A stretch of 64,000 bases of DNA from Pseudescherichia sp031987975 (GCF_031987975.1 NZ_DALZYX010000005.1:310001-374000); one strand, 5' to 3'. Positions 51,957 to 61,615 are shown, counted from the first letter of the stretch. Notes: a model not told the origin generated them from the letters alone. Program-made: numbers and translations.

Positions 51957-53162
51957 TTAGCGCAGGTTAACCAGGGTGTTGAGGATCTGATCCTGGGTTT
52001 TGATGGTCTGCGCGTTCGACTGGTAGTTACGCTGCGCGACGATCATATTGACCAGCTCTTTACTCAGATCGGTGTTAGAGGCTTCCAGCGCGCCGTTGGT
52101 CAGGGTACCGAAGTTACCGGTGCCTGCGGTGCCGAGCAGCGCCACGCCGGAGGACTGGGTTGCCGACCAGACGTTATCGCCTTCGGACGCCAGGCCTTCG
52201 TTGTTCGCGAAGTTAGCCAGCACGATCTGGCCCAGCAGCTGGTTCTGCTCGTTGGAGTAGTTACCCACTACGGTGCCGTCGTCGTTGATCTGATAGCTCA
52301 CCAGGTCACCCGGCTTGTAGCCGTTCTGGCTGGTAGCCACGATGTTGTTCGCGCCGGTGTTCTGCTGCATGGAGTTCAGGAAGCTCAGGCTAAAGGACGC
52401 CGGATCCGCGCCTGGGATGGTCGCCGTCGTCACGTTAGCGGTACCACCGGAGGTCAGCATCCCGGTCTCGCTGAAGCCCAGAGTGGTGGAAAGCGTCGCG
52501 GCGCTGTTCGCCACGCTGCTGTCCTGGGTGTAGACATTCCAGGTGTTGCTGGTTCCACTCTTCACGAAATAGACGTTCATGTCGTGGGAGTTACCCTGGC
52601 TGTCAAAGACGGTAACCGAGCCTTTTTTGTTATAGCTGTCGGCGTTAGTCGGATCGAAAGCCACGGTCGGCGCAGCGTCAGTGGAGTTCAGGTTGATCTG
52701 CATCGCGGCGGTAGTGGTGGTTTTCGCCGCCATCAGGGTGTTCGGGATGGAGATCGCCGTCGGGTTTGCGCCCTGCTGAATGGTCGGCGGGGTGCCGGTG
52801 GCCGGGAAGCCGGTCAGCTGCAGACCCTGCATGTTAACGATGTTGCGGTTTTCATCCAGCTTGAACTGGCCGTTGCGGCTGTAGTACACCGAGCCGCTAT
52901 TATCGACCAGACGGAAGAAACCGTTCTGGCTGATAGCAACGTCCAGGCCACGACCGGTGTTGGTGGTCGTGCCGTCGGTGAAGTCCTGGGTAATACCCGC
53001 AACCTTCACGCCAAGACCGACTTTAGAACCGGCAAACATATCGGCGAAGGACGCGGTGCCAGATTTAAAGCCATAGGTGGCGGAGTTGGCGATGTTGTTA
53101 CCAATGACATCGAGGTTGGTGGCCGCAGCATTCAGGCCGCTGACCGCTTGTGAGAAGGCCAT
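51957..53162 (-). CDS. flgE: Flagellar hook protein FlgE
   Basis: 401 residues. Conserved rod/hook N-terminus (FSQAVSGLNAAATNLDVIGNNIANSATYGFKSG) and C-terminus (ELVNMIVAQRNYQSNAQTIKTQDQILNTLVNLR). Forms the hook that transmits motor torque; FlgD caps it during growth. Confidence 0.98.
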   Translation of the reverse strand: MAFSQAVSGLNAAATNLDVIGNNIANSATYGFKSGTASFADMFAGSKVGLGVKVAGITQDFTDGTTTNTGRGLDVAISQNGFFRLVDNSGSVYYSRNGQFKLDENRNIVNMQGLQLTGFPATGTPPTIQQGANPTAISIPNTLMAAKTTTTAAMQINLNSTDAAPTVAFDPTNADSYNKKGSVTVFDSQGNSHDMNVYFVKSGTSNTWNVYTQDSSVANSAATLSTTLGFSETGMLTSGGTANVTTATIPGADPASFSLSFLNSMQQNTGANNIVATSQNGYKPGDLVSYQINDDGTVVGNYSNEQNQLLGQIVLANFANNEGLASEGDNVWSATQSSGVALLGTAGTGNFGTLTNGALEASNTDLSKELVNMIVAQRNYQSNAQTIKTQDQILNTLVNLR

Positions 53163-53188
53163 GACTTACTCCTGATAAGTGTAAAGGC

Positions 53189-53863
53189 TTATATAATCTG
53201 CCGTACTTCGTCGAGGGTGGTGGTACCGTAGGTACCCAAATCTAAGGTGTTACCGGTGCTGCCTTTGGTAATGCCCTGCACCAGCGCAAACTGCAGCGGC
53301 TGGGCCACCAGCTGGGTGGATCCGCTGCTGGCGCTGATGGAAACGGTATAGGCGCTGTCCGGGGCAGCAGTGCCGTCGGTCATCTTGCCGTCCCAGCTAA
53401 AGGTGTGAACACCCGCGCTCAGGCCGCCAATATCGATGGTGCGAACCACCACGTTGTTTTTATCGGTGATGGTTGCGGTGACTTTATCCGCCGCCTGGGT
53501 CAGCTCAACGCCAAACGGCGTAGTGGTCTCGCTGCCCGCCAGCACGGTGGTGCCCGGGATCATCACCCCGTGGCCAATCAGCGTGCTCGCCTGCAGCGAC
53601 TGGCTGTTGTCGATCTGACCAGAGATAGCGCCCAGGGTGGTATTGAGCTTCTCAATGCCGCTGACGGTGTTGATCTGCGCCAGCTGGGTGGTCAGCTCGT
53701 TGTTCTCCATCGGATTGGTGGGATCCTGGTTTTTGAGCTGGGCAACCAGCAGCGTTAAGAAGCTGCTCTGCAGATCCGTTGCGCTACTGCCGGCCGCTGC
53801 GCTGGTAGCTGTCGAGGTAGCGGTAGTGCTGGTAGTGTCGTTGAGATTTACAGCGATAGACAT
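53189..53863 (-). CDS. flgD: Hook-capping scaffold FlgD
   Basis: 224 residues. N-terminal export and cap-binding region (DLQSSFLTLLVAQLKNQDPTNPMENNELTTQLAQ) and C-terminal Ig-like/tudor domains (GVHTFSWDGKMTDG). The first 25 residues are Thr/Ser/Ala-rich. Confidence 0.97.
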   Translation of the reverse strand: MSIAVNLNDTTSTTATSTATSAAAGSSATDLQSSFLTLLVAQLKNQDPTNPMENNELTTQLAQINTVSGIEKLNTTLGAISGQIDNSQSLQASTLIGHGVMIPGTTVLAGSETTTPFGVELTQAADKVTATITDKNNVVVRTIDIGGLSAGVHTFSWDGKMTDGTAAPDSAYTVSISASSGSTQLVAQPLQFALVQGITKGSTGNTLDLGTYGTTTLDEVRQII

Positions 53864-53874
53864 GCGACTCTCCT

Positions 53875-54279
53875 TTACGAGCCAAGCGTGAGCGTTTTCA
53901 GCATCATGCTTTTCACGGTGTTAAGTACTTCAACGTTGGCCTGGTAGCTGCGCGAGGCGGACATGGAGTTAACCATCTCACCGACGACGTCCACGTTGGG
54001 CATCCGCACGTAGCCTTTCGCATCGGCAAGCGGGTTGCCTGGCTCAAAGACCAGCTTGTCCGGAGCCTGGCTCTCAATGACATTGGCGACCTTGACGCCG
54101 CCGGTGGCCGCGCCTGGCGCCGCGTTCACCTGAAACACGACCTGCTTAGCGCGGTAGGGCTGGCCGTCTGGCCCGGTGACGCTGTCGGCGTTCGCCAGGT
54201 TACTGGCTGCCACGTTTAGCCGCTGGGACTGCGCAGTCAGCGCCGAGCCGGCGATATCAAAAATGTTCAGTAGTGCCAT
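53875..54279 (-). CDS. flgC: Flagellar proximal rod protein FlgC
   Basis: 134 residues. N-terminal FDIAGSALTAQSQRLNVAASNLANADSV and C-terminal VGEMVNSMSASRSYQANVEVLNTVKSMMLKTLTL. Starts three bases after the flgB stop. Confidence 0.97.
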   Translation of the reverse strand: MALLNIFDIAGSALTAQSQRLNVAASNLANADSVTGPDGQPYRAKQVVFQVNAAPGAATGGVKVANVIESQAPDKLVFEPGNPLADAKGYVRMPNVDVVGEMVNSMSASRSYQANVEVLNTVKSMMLKTLTLGS

Positions 54280-54282
54280 CTA

Positions 54283-54699
54283 TTAATTCCCCCCCTGCAG
54301 CACGCTCATCATGCCTTTAATCTGTCCACCCAGAACGTTCAGCCCGGTCTGGTATTGCAGGCTGTTATCGGCAAACTGGGTACGCTCCCGGTCCATATCG
54401 ACGGTGTTACCGTCCAGCGATGGCTGATCGGGAATGCGATAAAGCAGTTCAGTAGACGGTGCGGCGATGGTCTGGGCAGGAATATGGCGGGCAGAGGTCA
54501 GCGCCAGCGATACCCCGCTGGTTTCGGCCCGGCCGCGCTCCATCACTTTTTTAAGTTCGCTGGCAAAATCCATATCGCGCGCCTGATACCCCGGGGTATC
54601 GGCGTTAGCAATATTGGCGGCCAGAACTTCCTGGCGCTGGGCGCGCAGGTTTAATGCTTCTTGCTGAAATCGTAGCGCGGCATCGAGTTTATCGAGCAT
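54283..54699 (-). CDS. flgB: Flagellar proximal rod protein FlgB
   Basis: 138 residues. LDAALRFQQEALNLRAQRQEVLAANIANADTPGYQARD at the N-terminus is the family signature; the C-terminus ends with LNVLGGQIKGMMSVLQ. First gene of the flgBCDEFGHIJ(KL) operon, behind a FlhDC box shared with flgA. Confidence 0.97.
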   Translation of the reverse strand: MLDKLDAALRFQQEALNLRAQRQEVLAANIANADTPGYQARDMDFASELKKVMERGRAETSGVSLALTSARHIPAQTIAAPSTELLYRIPDQPSLDGNTVDMDRERTQFADNSLQYQTGLNVLGGQIKGMMSVLQGGN

Positions 54700-54774
54700 G
54701 TCTCCCCCGCTGATGACGTTACGCTGATGAGAAAATGACAGATGACAGCTTAAAGGGCATGAGGCACGCCTTAT

Positions 54775-54814
54775 CGTTGGAATAAACGCAAAATGCGTCG
54801 CTATTTATTGCGTT
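54775..54814. promoter_or_regulatory. FlhDC box between flgA and flgB
   Basis: Minus strand AACGCAATAAATAGCG, then 10 bases, then CGTTTATTCCAACG: two inverted half-sites fitting the FlhD4C2 consensus, the first exactly. It is in the flgA-flgB divergent gap where E. coli has the class 2 control site. Confidence 0.75.
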
Positions 54815-54872
54815 GATAGATCGGCGCTACGGGTAAAATCCCCTCACTTGTTAATCCAGGCAGGAGCTAACC

Positions 54873-55532
54873 ATGCACGGTGTGAAAAGCGTATGCGCCG
54901 CAATTTTGCTGTTTGCCAGTCCCCTGGCAGCGGCGCAGGATCTCACCGCCCAGCTGACCACCTTTTTTGCCCAACGGCTGGCGGGCTTTAGCGATGAGGT
55001 CGCCGTTACGCTGCGAACCCCGGCAAATCTGCTGCCTGCCTGTGAGCAACCCGCGCTGAGCGTTGCGGGTAGCGCGAAGCTGTGGGGCAACGTTAACGTG
55101 CTGGCCCAGTGCGCCAATGAGAAACGCTATCTGCAGGTGACGGTAGCGGCGACCGGAAACTACGTGGTCGCCGCCCAGGCGATTACCCGTGGCAGCACGC
55201 TGGAGCCGGGCAGCGTGACCCTGAAGCGCGGCCGTCTGGATCGTCTCCCGCCGCGCACCATGCTGGACATTAACCAGGCTCAGGATGCGGTAAGCCTGCG
55301 CGATGTCGCCCCAGGCCAGGCGATTCAGCTCTCCATGCTGCGCCAATCGTGGCGGGTTAAGGCCGGTGAGCGTGTACAGGTGATCGCCAGCGGCGATGGC
55401 TTTAGCGTAAACGGTGAAGGTAAGGCGCTGAACAATGCCTCGGTGGCGCAAAATGCCCGCGTGCGCATGGCGTCAGGCCAGGTGGTAAGCGGCACGGTAG
55501 CGCCTGATGGGAATATTCTTATTAATCTGTAA
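54873..55532 (+). CDS. flgA: Flagellar P-ring chaperone FlgA
   Basis: 219 residues, periplasmic. Signal peptide (VCAAILLFASPLAAAQ) and a C-terminal SAF domain (GSTLEPGSVTLKRGRLDRLPPR to VAPDGNILINL). Helps FlgI form the P-ring. AGGAGCTAACC before the ATG. Confidence 0.96.
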   Translation: MHGVKSVCAAILLFASPLAAAQDLTAQLTTFFAQRLAGFSDEVAVTLRTPANLLPACEQPALSVAGSAKLWGNVNVLAQCANEKRYLQVTVAATGNYVVAAQAITRGSTLEPGSVTLKRGRLDRLPPRTMLDINQAQDAVSLRDVAPGQAIQLSMLRQSWRVKAGERVQVIASGDGFSVNGEGKALNNASVAQNARVRMASGQVVSGTVAPDGNILINL

Positions 55533-55538
55533 TCTTTT

Positions 55539-55565
55539 TAAAGATTTTGCGGCCCTTGCCGATAA
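55539..55565 (+). promoter_or_regulatory. Sigma-28 (FliA) promoter of flgM
   Basis: TAAAGATT (55539-55546), 11-base spacer, GCCGATAA (55558-55565): near-perfect FliA promoter. Gives class 3 transcription of flgMN in addition to read-through from flgA. Confidence 0.92.
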
Positions 55566-55625
55566 TTAAGCAATATATGATGATGGCAAGCCCTAACGCC
55601 GCGAACCCTCGATGAGGACAACACT

Positions 55626-55919
55626 ATGAGCATTGATCGTACATCGCCTTTAAAGTCGGTTAGCACTGTTCAGCCGCGCGAAACCAACGACACTCAGACT
55701 CCAAAAACGCGTCTGGAAAAATCCGCTACGGCGAATAGCACCAGCGTCACTATTAGCAATGCGCAGACCAAACTGACCCAGGCGGGCAGCGACGATATTA
55801 ACATGGAGCGCGTGGAAGCACTGAAAACCGCGATCCGCAACGGCGAGCTGAAAATGGATACCGGCAAAATTGCCGACGCCCTGATTAGCGAAGCGCAGAG
55901 TTTCCTACAGAGTAAGTGA
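55626..55919 (+). CDS. flgM: Anti-sigma-28 factor FlgM
   Basis: 97 residues, mostly disordered N-terminus (MSIDRTSPLKSVSTVQPRE) and C-terminal FliA-binding helices (NMERVEALKTAIRNGELKMDTGKIADALISEAQSFL). Exported after hook completion, releasing FliA. Four bases before flgN. Confidence 0.96.
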   Translation: MSIDRTSPLKSVSTVQPRETNDTQTPKTRLEKSATANSTSVTISNAQTKLTQAGSDDINMERVEALKTAIRNGELKMDTGKIADALISEAQSFLQSK

Positions 55920-55923
55920 GCGT

Positions 55924-56346
55924 ATGAGCAAACTGTCAGAAGTTCTTGATCAAATGACAGTTATCCTGAACGCGCTGAAAGGCGTGATGGATGCTGAGCA
56001 ACAACACCTTTCGGCGGGCCAGATTAACGGCAGCGCGCTACAGCGTATCACCGAAGAGAAGAGTTCGTTGCTCGCCTCGCTGGACTATCTTGAACAGCAG
56101 CGTCGTGCCGAACAGAATATGGAGCAGAGCGCAAACGATGATATCGCAGGCCGCTGGCTGACGATTACCAAAAAAACGCAGCACCTGCGTGAGCTAAACC
56201 AGCACAACGGCTGGCTGCTGGAAGATCAGATCCAGCGCAACCGACAGGCACTGGAGGTGTTAAAACCGCATCAGGAGCCTGCCCTTTACGGCGCGAATGG
56301 CCAGACTTCGGTATCCCACCGCGGCGGCAAGAAAATCTCCATCTGA
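55924..56346 (+). CDS. flgN: Export chaperone FlgN
   Basis: 140 residues, almost wholly helical (SKLSEVLDQMTVILNALKGVMDAEQQHL). Cytoplasmic chaperone for FlgK and FlgL; also affects flgM translation in Salmonella. The C-terminal tail is Gly/Ser/Lys-rich. Confidence 0.95.
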   Translation: MSKLSEVLDQMTVILNALKGVMDAEQQHLSAGQINGSALQRITEEKSSLLASLDYLEQQRRAEQNMEQSANDDIAGRWLTITKKTQHLRELNQHNGWLLEDQIQRNRQALEVLKPHQEPALYGANGQTSVSHRGGKKISI

Positions 56347-56355
56347 CCTCTTATC

Positions 56356-56389
56356 GTTCAGGCCCGGGCATCGCTGCCCGGGCCTGAAC
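56356..56389. terminator. Bidirectional terminator between flgN and murJ
   Basis: A perfect 15-bp stem, GTTCAGGCCCGGGCA (56356-56370) with TGCCCGGGCCTGAAC (56375-56389), loop TCGC, in the 47-base gap between convergent genes. The plus side continues CGTTTT. Confidence 0.85.
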
Positions 56390-56393
56390 CGTT

Positions 56394-57929
56394 TTACGCC
56401 GTCCGGCGCGCAAACTCCTTCACTTTAAAGCCCAGCAGCGCCAGCGTGGCGAAGTAGGCTATGGCTCCCACCGCCACCACCGCCATCAGGCGCAGCAAAC
56501 GCCAGGCCATCGTTCCCTGCGACCACTCCGGCATCACCGAGAGCACACCCAGCAGCGCTGCGGCCATCACCACCACAGCAATCACCAGACGCAGCAGAAA
56601 ACGCTGCCAGCCCGGCTGCGGGGTAAAGATTTTCTGCTTGCGCAGCTGCCAGTAGAGCAGGCTGGCGTTGAGGCAGGCGGCCAGACCAATGGACAGCGAC
56701 AGCCCGGCATGTTTGAGCGGGCCGATAAAGGCCAGGTTCATCAGCTGGGTCATAATCAGCGTGACGATAGCGATCTTGACCGGGGTTTTAATGTCCTGCC
56801 GCGAGTAGAACCCTGGCGCCAGCACTTTCACCACAATTAACCCCATCAGCCCCACGGAGTAGGCGATCAACGCCCGCTGGGTCATCATCGCGTCAAAGGC
56901 GGTGAACTTGCCGTACTGGAACAGCGAGACCGTTAGCGGTTTGGCGAGGATCCCCAGCGCCACGGCGCTCGGCAACGCCAGCAGGAAGCAGAGGCGCAGG
57001 CCCCAGTCCATCAGGCGGCAGTACTCGTCGTGGTTGCCGCTGGCGAAGCTGCGGGAGAGCGACGGCAGCAGGATGGTGCCCAGCGCCACGCCCAGCACGC
57101 CGGAGGGAAACTCCATCAGGCGGTCAGCGTAGTACATCCACGAGACCGAGCCGGAGACGAGGAACGAGGCGAAAATGGTGTTGATGATCAGTGAGATTTG
57201 GCTGACCGAGACGCCAAGAATAGCCGGGCCCATCTGCTTGACGACGCGGATCGCTCCTGCATCGCGAAAGCTGATGCGCGGCAATACCAGCATGCCGATC
57301 TTTTTGAGATGTGGCAGCTGATAGAAGAGCTGTAGGACGCCGCCGACGGTGACTGCCCAGGCCAGCGCCAGCACCGGCGGGTTAAACAGCGGAGCGGCAA
57401 AGAGCGCAAAGCCAATCATGCTGACGTTTAACAGGGTTGGCGCAAAGGCCGGCACCGAGAAGCGGTTCCAGGTGTTAAGGATCGCCCCCACCAGCGAGGC
57501 CAGCGAAATCAGCAGAATGTAGGGAAAGGTGATCTTCAGCAGCTGGGTGGTGAGCACAAACTTGTCGGCGGTATCGGCAAAGCCCGGCGCGGTGACCATG
57601 ATCACCCAGGGCGCGGCCAGCATCCCGGCGATGGTGACGATGGCCAGCACCAGCGTCAACAGACCGGAAACGTAGGCGACAAAGACGCGGGTAGCCTCTT
57701 CGCCCTGCTTGCTTTTGTACTCGGCCAGAATTGGCACGAAGGCCTGGGAGAACGCGCCTTCCGCAAAGATGCGGCGCAGCAGGTTAGGGAGCTTAAACGC
57801 CACAAAGAAGGCGTCGGTTGCCATCCCTGCGCCAAACACCCTTGCCACAATGGCGTCGCGAGCAAACCCCAGCACGCGGGAAAAGAGAGTCATCGAGCTG
57901 ACCGCAGCCAGCGATTTTAATAAATTCAT
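56394..57929 (-). CDS. murJ: Lipid II flippase MurJ (MviN)
   Basis: 511-residue MOP-superfamily membrane protein with about 14 helices. N-terminal LLKSLAAVSSMTLFSRVLGFARDAIVARVFGAG and the charged central-cavity residues (FKLPNLLRRIFAEGAFSQAFVP). Flips lipid-linked peptidoglycan precursor across the inner membrane. Essential in E. coli. Confidence 0.97.
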   Translation of the reverse strand: MNLLKSLAAVSSMTLFSRVLGFARDAIVARVFGAGMATDAFFVAFKLPNLLRRIFAEGAFSQAFVPILAEYKSKQGEEATRVFVAYVSGLLTLVLAIVTIAGMLAAPWVIMVTAPGFADTADKFVLTTQLLKITFPYILLISLASLVGAILNTWNRFSVPAFAPTLLNVSMIGFALFAAPLFNPPVLALAWAVTVGGVLQLFYQLPHLKKIGMLVLPRISFRDAGAIRVVKQMGPAILGVSVSQISLIINTIFASFLVSGSVSWMYYADRLMEFPSGVLGVALGTILLPSLSRSFASGNHDEYCRLMDWGLRLCFLLALPSAVALGILAKPLTVSLFQYGKFTAFDAMMTQRALIAYSVGLMGLIVVKVLAPGFYSRQDIKTPVKIAIVTLIMTQLMNLAFIGPLKHAGLSLSIGLAACLNASLLYWQLRKQKIFTPQPGWQRFLLRLVIAVVVMAAALLGVLSVMPEWSQGTMAWRLLRLMAVVAVGAIAYFATLALLGFKVKEFARRTA

Positions 57930-57958
57930 TACTGTATTAATCCGAAACCCTGCGGCAA

Positions 57959-57979
57959 AACGCCTGCATAGCAGGCGTT
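57959..57979 (-). terminator. Hairpin between mviM and murJ
   Basis: AACGCCTGC (57959-57967) with GCAGGCGTT (57971-57979); the minus strand continues TTGCC. Weak terminator or attenuator. Confidence 0.5.
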
Positions 57980-58040
57980 AGAAGAAGCGCTTAGTCTACC
58001 TGGATTGCAATGAAATACTACATCCAGATGTTACAGTGAA

Positions 58041-58964
58041 TTATTCAGCCATCGCCTCGCGCCAGAGCCTGTTAATGACGCGCTGGGCCAGCACCGCCTG
58101 CTCGCCGGAGGTTTCAGGCGCAGTCTGATTTTTCACGCAGGTGATAAAGTGCTGGGCGCAGCCCACGAAGCCGCGCTGCTCAAGGGTACTCTGCCAGCCG
58201 GGAATGGGACGCAGCGAAATGCCGCTGCCCTGCTCTTCCCGCCACTCACGCATGTCGGTCACGTCATACAGGCCGCCGTCGGTTACCGCCTGCACCCACT
58301 CGCGCTGGCTGCCCGCCCGGCGATGCATGCTGGTGGTGATTTGCAGGGCGTCATGACTAAAGTGATGCTCGGCGTAGATCATCGCCCCGTCGTCGTTGGT
58401 GAGCAGCGTGCCACCGTTGAGCTGTCCTTCGCCGCCTGCCAGCCACAGGGCGGTGTCTACCACGTGGAGGTAGTCATCCAGCAGCGTGAAGCGCAGATCC
58501 TGCGGGCCGACGCTGTCGCTGCGGTGCTTGTCCATGCGCAGCGATGCCCCGTTTGCCAGCCGGGTTTTCAGATCGCGGTAGAGCGGCGCGAAGCGGCGGT
58601 TAAAGCCGACCATCAGGATCAGATTTTTGCGCGCGGCCAGCGCCACCAGCCGCTCGGCGTCGGCAAGATCCTCCGCCAGCGGCTTATCGACGCAGACGTG
58701 TACCCCCGCGTTCAGCAGCTCGCTCACCACCGCATAGTGCGAGGCGGTAGAGGTGTGGACAAATACCGCATCGCACTGGGCGGCTAGCTCCGGCAGCGAC
58801 CCGGCATAGGGCACCCGCCAGCGCTGGCAAATAGCTAACGCTTTCTCCCGCGACGGCGACCAGGCGGCCTGAAGCGTCCAGTCAGTGGCCGCCCCCAGTA
58901 CCGGCAGCCAGGCCTTCTGGGCAATGCCGCCCAGCCCTACCACGCCTATACGTAACTGTGTCAT
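58041..58964 (-). CDS. mviM: Gfo/Idh/MocA-family oxidoreductase MviM (YceM)
   Basis: 307 residues. N-terminal Rossmann domain (RIGVVGLGGIAQKAWLPVL) and the dehydrogenase motif VDKPLAEDLADAERL with Lys. Substrate unknown; the murJ neighbourhood is conserved. Two bases after yceH, so same operon. Confidence 0.95.
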   Translation of the reverse strand: MTQLRIGVVGLGGIAQKAWLPVLGAATDWTLQAAWSPSREKALAICQRWRVPYAGSLPELAAQCDAVFVHTSTASHYAVVSELLNAGVHVCVDKPLAEDLADAERLVALAARKNLILMVGFNRRFAPLYRDLKTRLANGASLRMDKHRSDSVGPQDLRFTLLDDYLHVVDTALWLAGGEGQLNGGTLLTNDDGAMIYAEHHFSHDALQITTSMHRRAGSQREWVQAVTDGGLYDVTDMREWREEQGSGISLRPIPGWQSTLEQRGFVGCAQHFITCVKNQTAPETSGEQAVLAQRVINRLWREAMAE

Positions 58965-58966
58965 GG

Positions 58967-59614
58967 TTAATCTCCCAGGTGTGCCAGCAGTGAATCGAGA
59001 CGCTGCTTCAGTTCAGCGACTTCGCTCTCCAGCGCCGTTACTCGCGCAGCAAGATCCTCTGGCTGTGGCGCTTCGCTCGCTGCGGCTGTTGCCTCCGGAA
59101 CCGATTCGCCGCTAAACAGGTGCATATAGCGGCTTTCTCGCTTGCCCGGCTCGCGCGGCAGACGGACCACAAAGGGACCATCCTCCCGACTTGCCAGCGT
59201 TTCTAAGGTCTGTTCAACTTCCGGCACGTCGGCAAACTCATGCATTCTCGCCGCCCGCGTTCGCAGTTCGCCCGGCGTCTGAGCGCCCCGCAGCAGCAGC
59301 GTGGTGATGAGCGCCGTCTCGCCGCTGCTGAGCCTGAGGTTACCAAACTCAGAGTTGCAGAAGCGCTGCTCATATTTCGTTACCCGGTTGCCAAAGCCGC
59401 TGACGTTGCGCAGGTAGTGGCGCTTGACCAGCGTGTCGAGGAGATCCTGTACCTCAGCGTCGTCCAGCGACATCACGGGCTCACGGTTGGTTTTCTGGTT
59501 GCAGGCGCTGACTACCGCATTCAGGGAGAGGGGGTACTGCTCCGGGGTGGTTACCTGCTTCTCCAGCAGGCAGCCGATAATCCGCGCTTCGGCGGGGCTT
59601 AACAGGATTTTCAT
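58967..59614 (-). CDS. yceH: YceH, DUF480 winged-helix protein
   Basis: 215 residues. Two winged-helix repeats (SPAEARIIGCLLEKQVTTPEQYPLSLNAVVSACNQK; LRLSSGETALITTLLLRGAQTPGELRTRAARMHEF) and a C-terminal coiled coil (ARVTALESEVAELKQRLDSLLAHL). Role unknown; possibly DNA-binding. Twelve bases after rimJ. Confidence 0.95.
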   Translation of the reverse strand: MKILLSPAEARIIGCLLEKQVTTPEQYPLSLNAVVSACNQKTNREPVMSLDDAEVQDLLDTLVKRHYLRNVSGFGNRVTKYEQRFCNSEFGNLRLSSGETALITTLLLRGAQTPGELRTRAARMHEFADVPEVEQTLETLASREDGPFVVRLPREPGKRESRYMHLFSGESVPEATAAASEAPQPEDLAARVTALESEVAELKQRLDSLLAHLGD

Positions 59615-59626
59615 CTTATTATTTCC

Positions 59627-60214
59627 TTAGTTGCGGCCTGCGGTCCATTCCTGCGTTGTCAACGCCGTCAGCACATGATCGCGCCACTGCCCATCAATCA
59701 GCAGATAGGCTTTGGCATAGCCCTCTTTTTCAAAGCCCAGCCGTGCCAGCAGGCCGCCGCTGCGCTGGTTGTGGGGCATGTAATTAGCCATGATGCGGTG
59801 AATATGCTGGGTGCGCTGCATATAGCGGATGGCGGCGGTCAGCGCCTCAAACATCAGCCCCTGCCCCTGCCACTTCTGCCCGATAGAGTAGCCCAGGTAG
59901 CAAGCGTGAAACGAGCCGCGTACCACGTTAGAGAAGTTAGCTACGCCCATGATCTCTTTCTCTTCAGGATCGAGCAGCGCAAAGTAGAAGGCACTTCCCT
60001 GCTTATGAAATTCGTTAATCATGCTGAGACGCGCCTGCCAGCCGGACGGATAGCAGTGGCTCTCATCACGAATGGGTTCCCAGGGTTTTAAAAACTGGCG
60101 GTTTTCTGCGTAGTAGTCCGCCAGACGCCATGCATCGCGCTCGTGCACTAAACGCACCACCAGCCGGTCCGTCGTCAAGCGCGCTTTTGGAACGTTGTTA
60201 CGATAGCCGAACAT
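59627..60214 (-). CDS. rimJ: Ribosomal protein S5 N-acetyltransferase RimJ
   Basis: 195-residue GNAT enzyme acetylating the N-terminal Ala of S5. Acetyl-CoA site in LGYSIGQKWQGQGLMFEAL (Q/RxxGxG/A type). Also a regulator of pap pili in E. coli. First gene of rimJ-yceH-mviM-murJ. Confidence 0.96.
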   Translation of the reverse strand: MFGYRNNVPKARLTTDRLVVRLVHERDAWRLADYYAENRQFLKPWEPIRDESHCYPSGWQARLSMINEFHKQGSAFYFALLDPEEKEIMGVANFSNVVRGSFHACYLGYSIGQKWQGQGLMFEALTAAIRYMQRTQHIHRIMANYMPHNQRSGGLLARLGFEKEGYAKAYLLIDGQWRDHVLTALTTQEWTAGRN

Positions 60215-60406
60215 TAATCACCACTCCTGTCGAAACGTCTTATTACCCCTGCAGATAACTATACCTGTGGCACGCCACTATTACGATAAAGAGCATCAAT
60301 CAAAGCGTTGCTTTGATAAAAAAATATCGTCGCCGTAACGGTGGGAAAATGGCCAGTAACAACGCAGAATAGCAGGGTAACTATTTTGACATTCCCGGGA
60401 GGGGAG

Positions 60407-61615
60407 ATGTCCCGCGTATCGCAGGCCAGGCGCCTGGGTAAATATTTCCTGCTCATCGATAATATGCTGGTTGTGTTAGGTTTTTTCGTTGTCTTCCCGC
60501 TTATATCCATTCGCTTTGTTGATCAGCTTGGCTGGGCCGCCTTAATGGTGGGTATTGCCCTCGGCCTGCGGCAGCTTATCCAGCAGGGGCTGGGGATCTT
60601 CGGTGGCGCTATCGCGGATCGCTTCGGTGCCAAGCCGATGATCGTCACCGGCATGCTGATGCGAGCCGCCGGTTTCGCCACCATGGCGGTGGCGCAGGAG
60701 CCATGGCTGCTCTGGAGCTCGTGTATCCTCTCGGGCCTCGGCGGCACCCTGTTTGATCCGCCGCGTTCGGCGCTGGTGGTCAAGCTGATCCGCCCTCATC
60801 TGCGCGGACGCTTCTTCTCGCTGCTGATGATGCAGGACAGCGCCGGGGCGGTGATCGGCGCTCTGCTCGGCAGCTGGCTATTGCAGTATGATTTCCGCCT
60901 GGTGTGCGCCACCGGGGCGGTGATATTTGTCCTCTGCGCCGCTTTCAACGCCTGGCTGCTGCCGGCCTGGAAACTCTCAACGGTAAAAACACCGGTGCGG
61001 GAGGGGCTAAATCGCGTAATGCGCGATAAACGCTTCGTGACCTACGTGCTGACCCTAACCGGCTACTACATGCTGGCGGTGCAGGTGATGCTGATGCTGC
61101 CGATCATGGTTAACGACATTGCTGGCTCTCCGGCGGCGGTGAAGTGGATGTATGCCATTGAAGCGAGCCTGTCGCTGACGCTTCTCTACCCGCTTGCCCG
61201 CTGGAGCGAAAAACGCTTTCGCCTTGAGCAGCGCCTGATGGCTGGCCTGCTGTTTATGGCCCTCAGCCTGCTGCCGATTGGCATGGTCAGCTCGCTACAG
61301 CAGCTCTTTACATTAATTTGCACGTTCTACATCGGCTCGATTATTGCCGAACCGGCGCGCGAAACCCTGAGCGCCGAACTGGCGGATGCCCGGGCACGGG
61401 GCAGCTATATGGGCTTTAGCCGCCTCGGTCTCGCCTTCGGCGGTTTCCTTGGCTACGCGGGGGGTGGCTGGCTATTCGACGCCGGGAAAGCGTTCAGCCA
61501 GCCCGAGCTACCGTGGATGATGCTGTCGGCTATTGGCCTTGTCACTCTCTTTGCACTCTGGTGGCAGTTCAGCCCCAGAGATACCCAGACAGGCGTGCTC
61601 GAACCCGAGGCCTGA
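60407..61615 (+). CDS. mdtH: MFS multidrug transporter MdtH
   Basis: 402 residues from ATG 60407, equal in length to E. coli MdtH; the frame is open 66 bases upstream, but GGGAGGGGAG precedes this ATG. 12 helices, loop-2 motif ADRFGAKPMIV, ESLP-like ARETLSAELADARARG near the end. Confers resistance to quinolones such as norfloxacin when overproduced in E. coli. Divergent from rimJ. Confidence 0.95.
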   Translation: MSRVSQARRLGKYFLLIDNMLVVLGFFVVFPLISIRFVDQLGWAALMVGIALGLRQLIQQGLGIFGGAIADRFGAKPMIVTGMLMRAAGFATMAVAQEPWLLWSSCILSGLGGTLFDPPRSALVVKLIRPHLRGRFFSLLMMQDSAGAVIGALLGSWLLQYDFRLVCATGAVIFVLCAAFNAWLLPAWKLSTVKTPVREGLNRVMRDKRFVTYVLTLTGYYMLAVQVMLMLPIMVNDIAGSPAAVKWMYAIEASLSLTLLYPLARWSEKRFRLEQRLMAGLLFMALSLLPIGMVSSLQQLFTLICTFYIGSIIAEPARETLSAELADARARGSYMGFSRLGLAFGGFLGYAGGGWLFDAGKAFSQPELPWMMLSAIGLVTLFALWWQFSPRDTQTGVLEPEA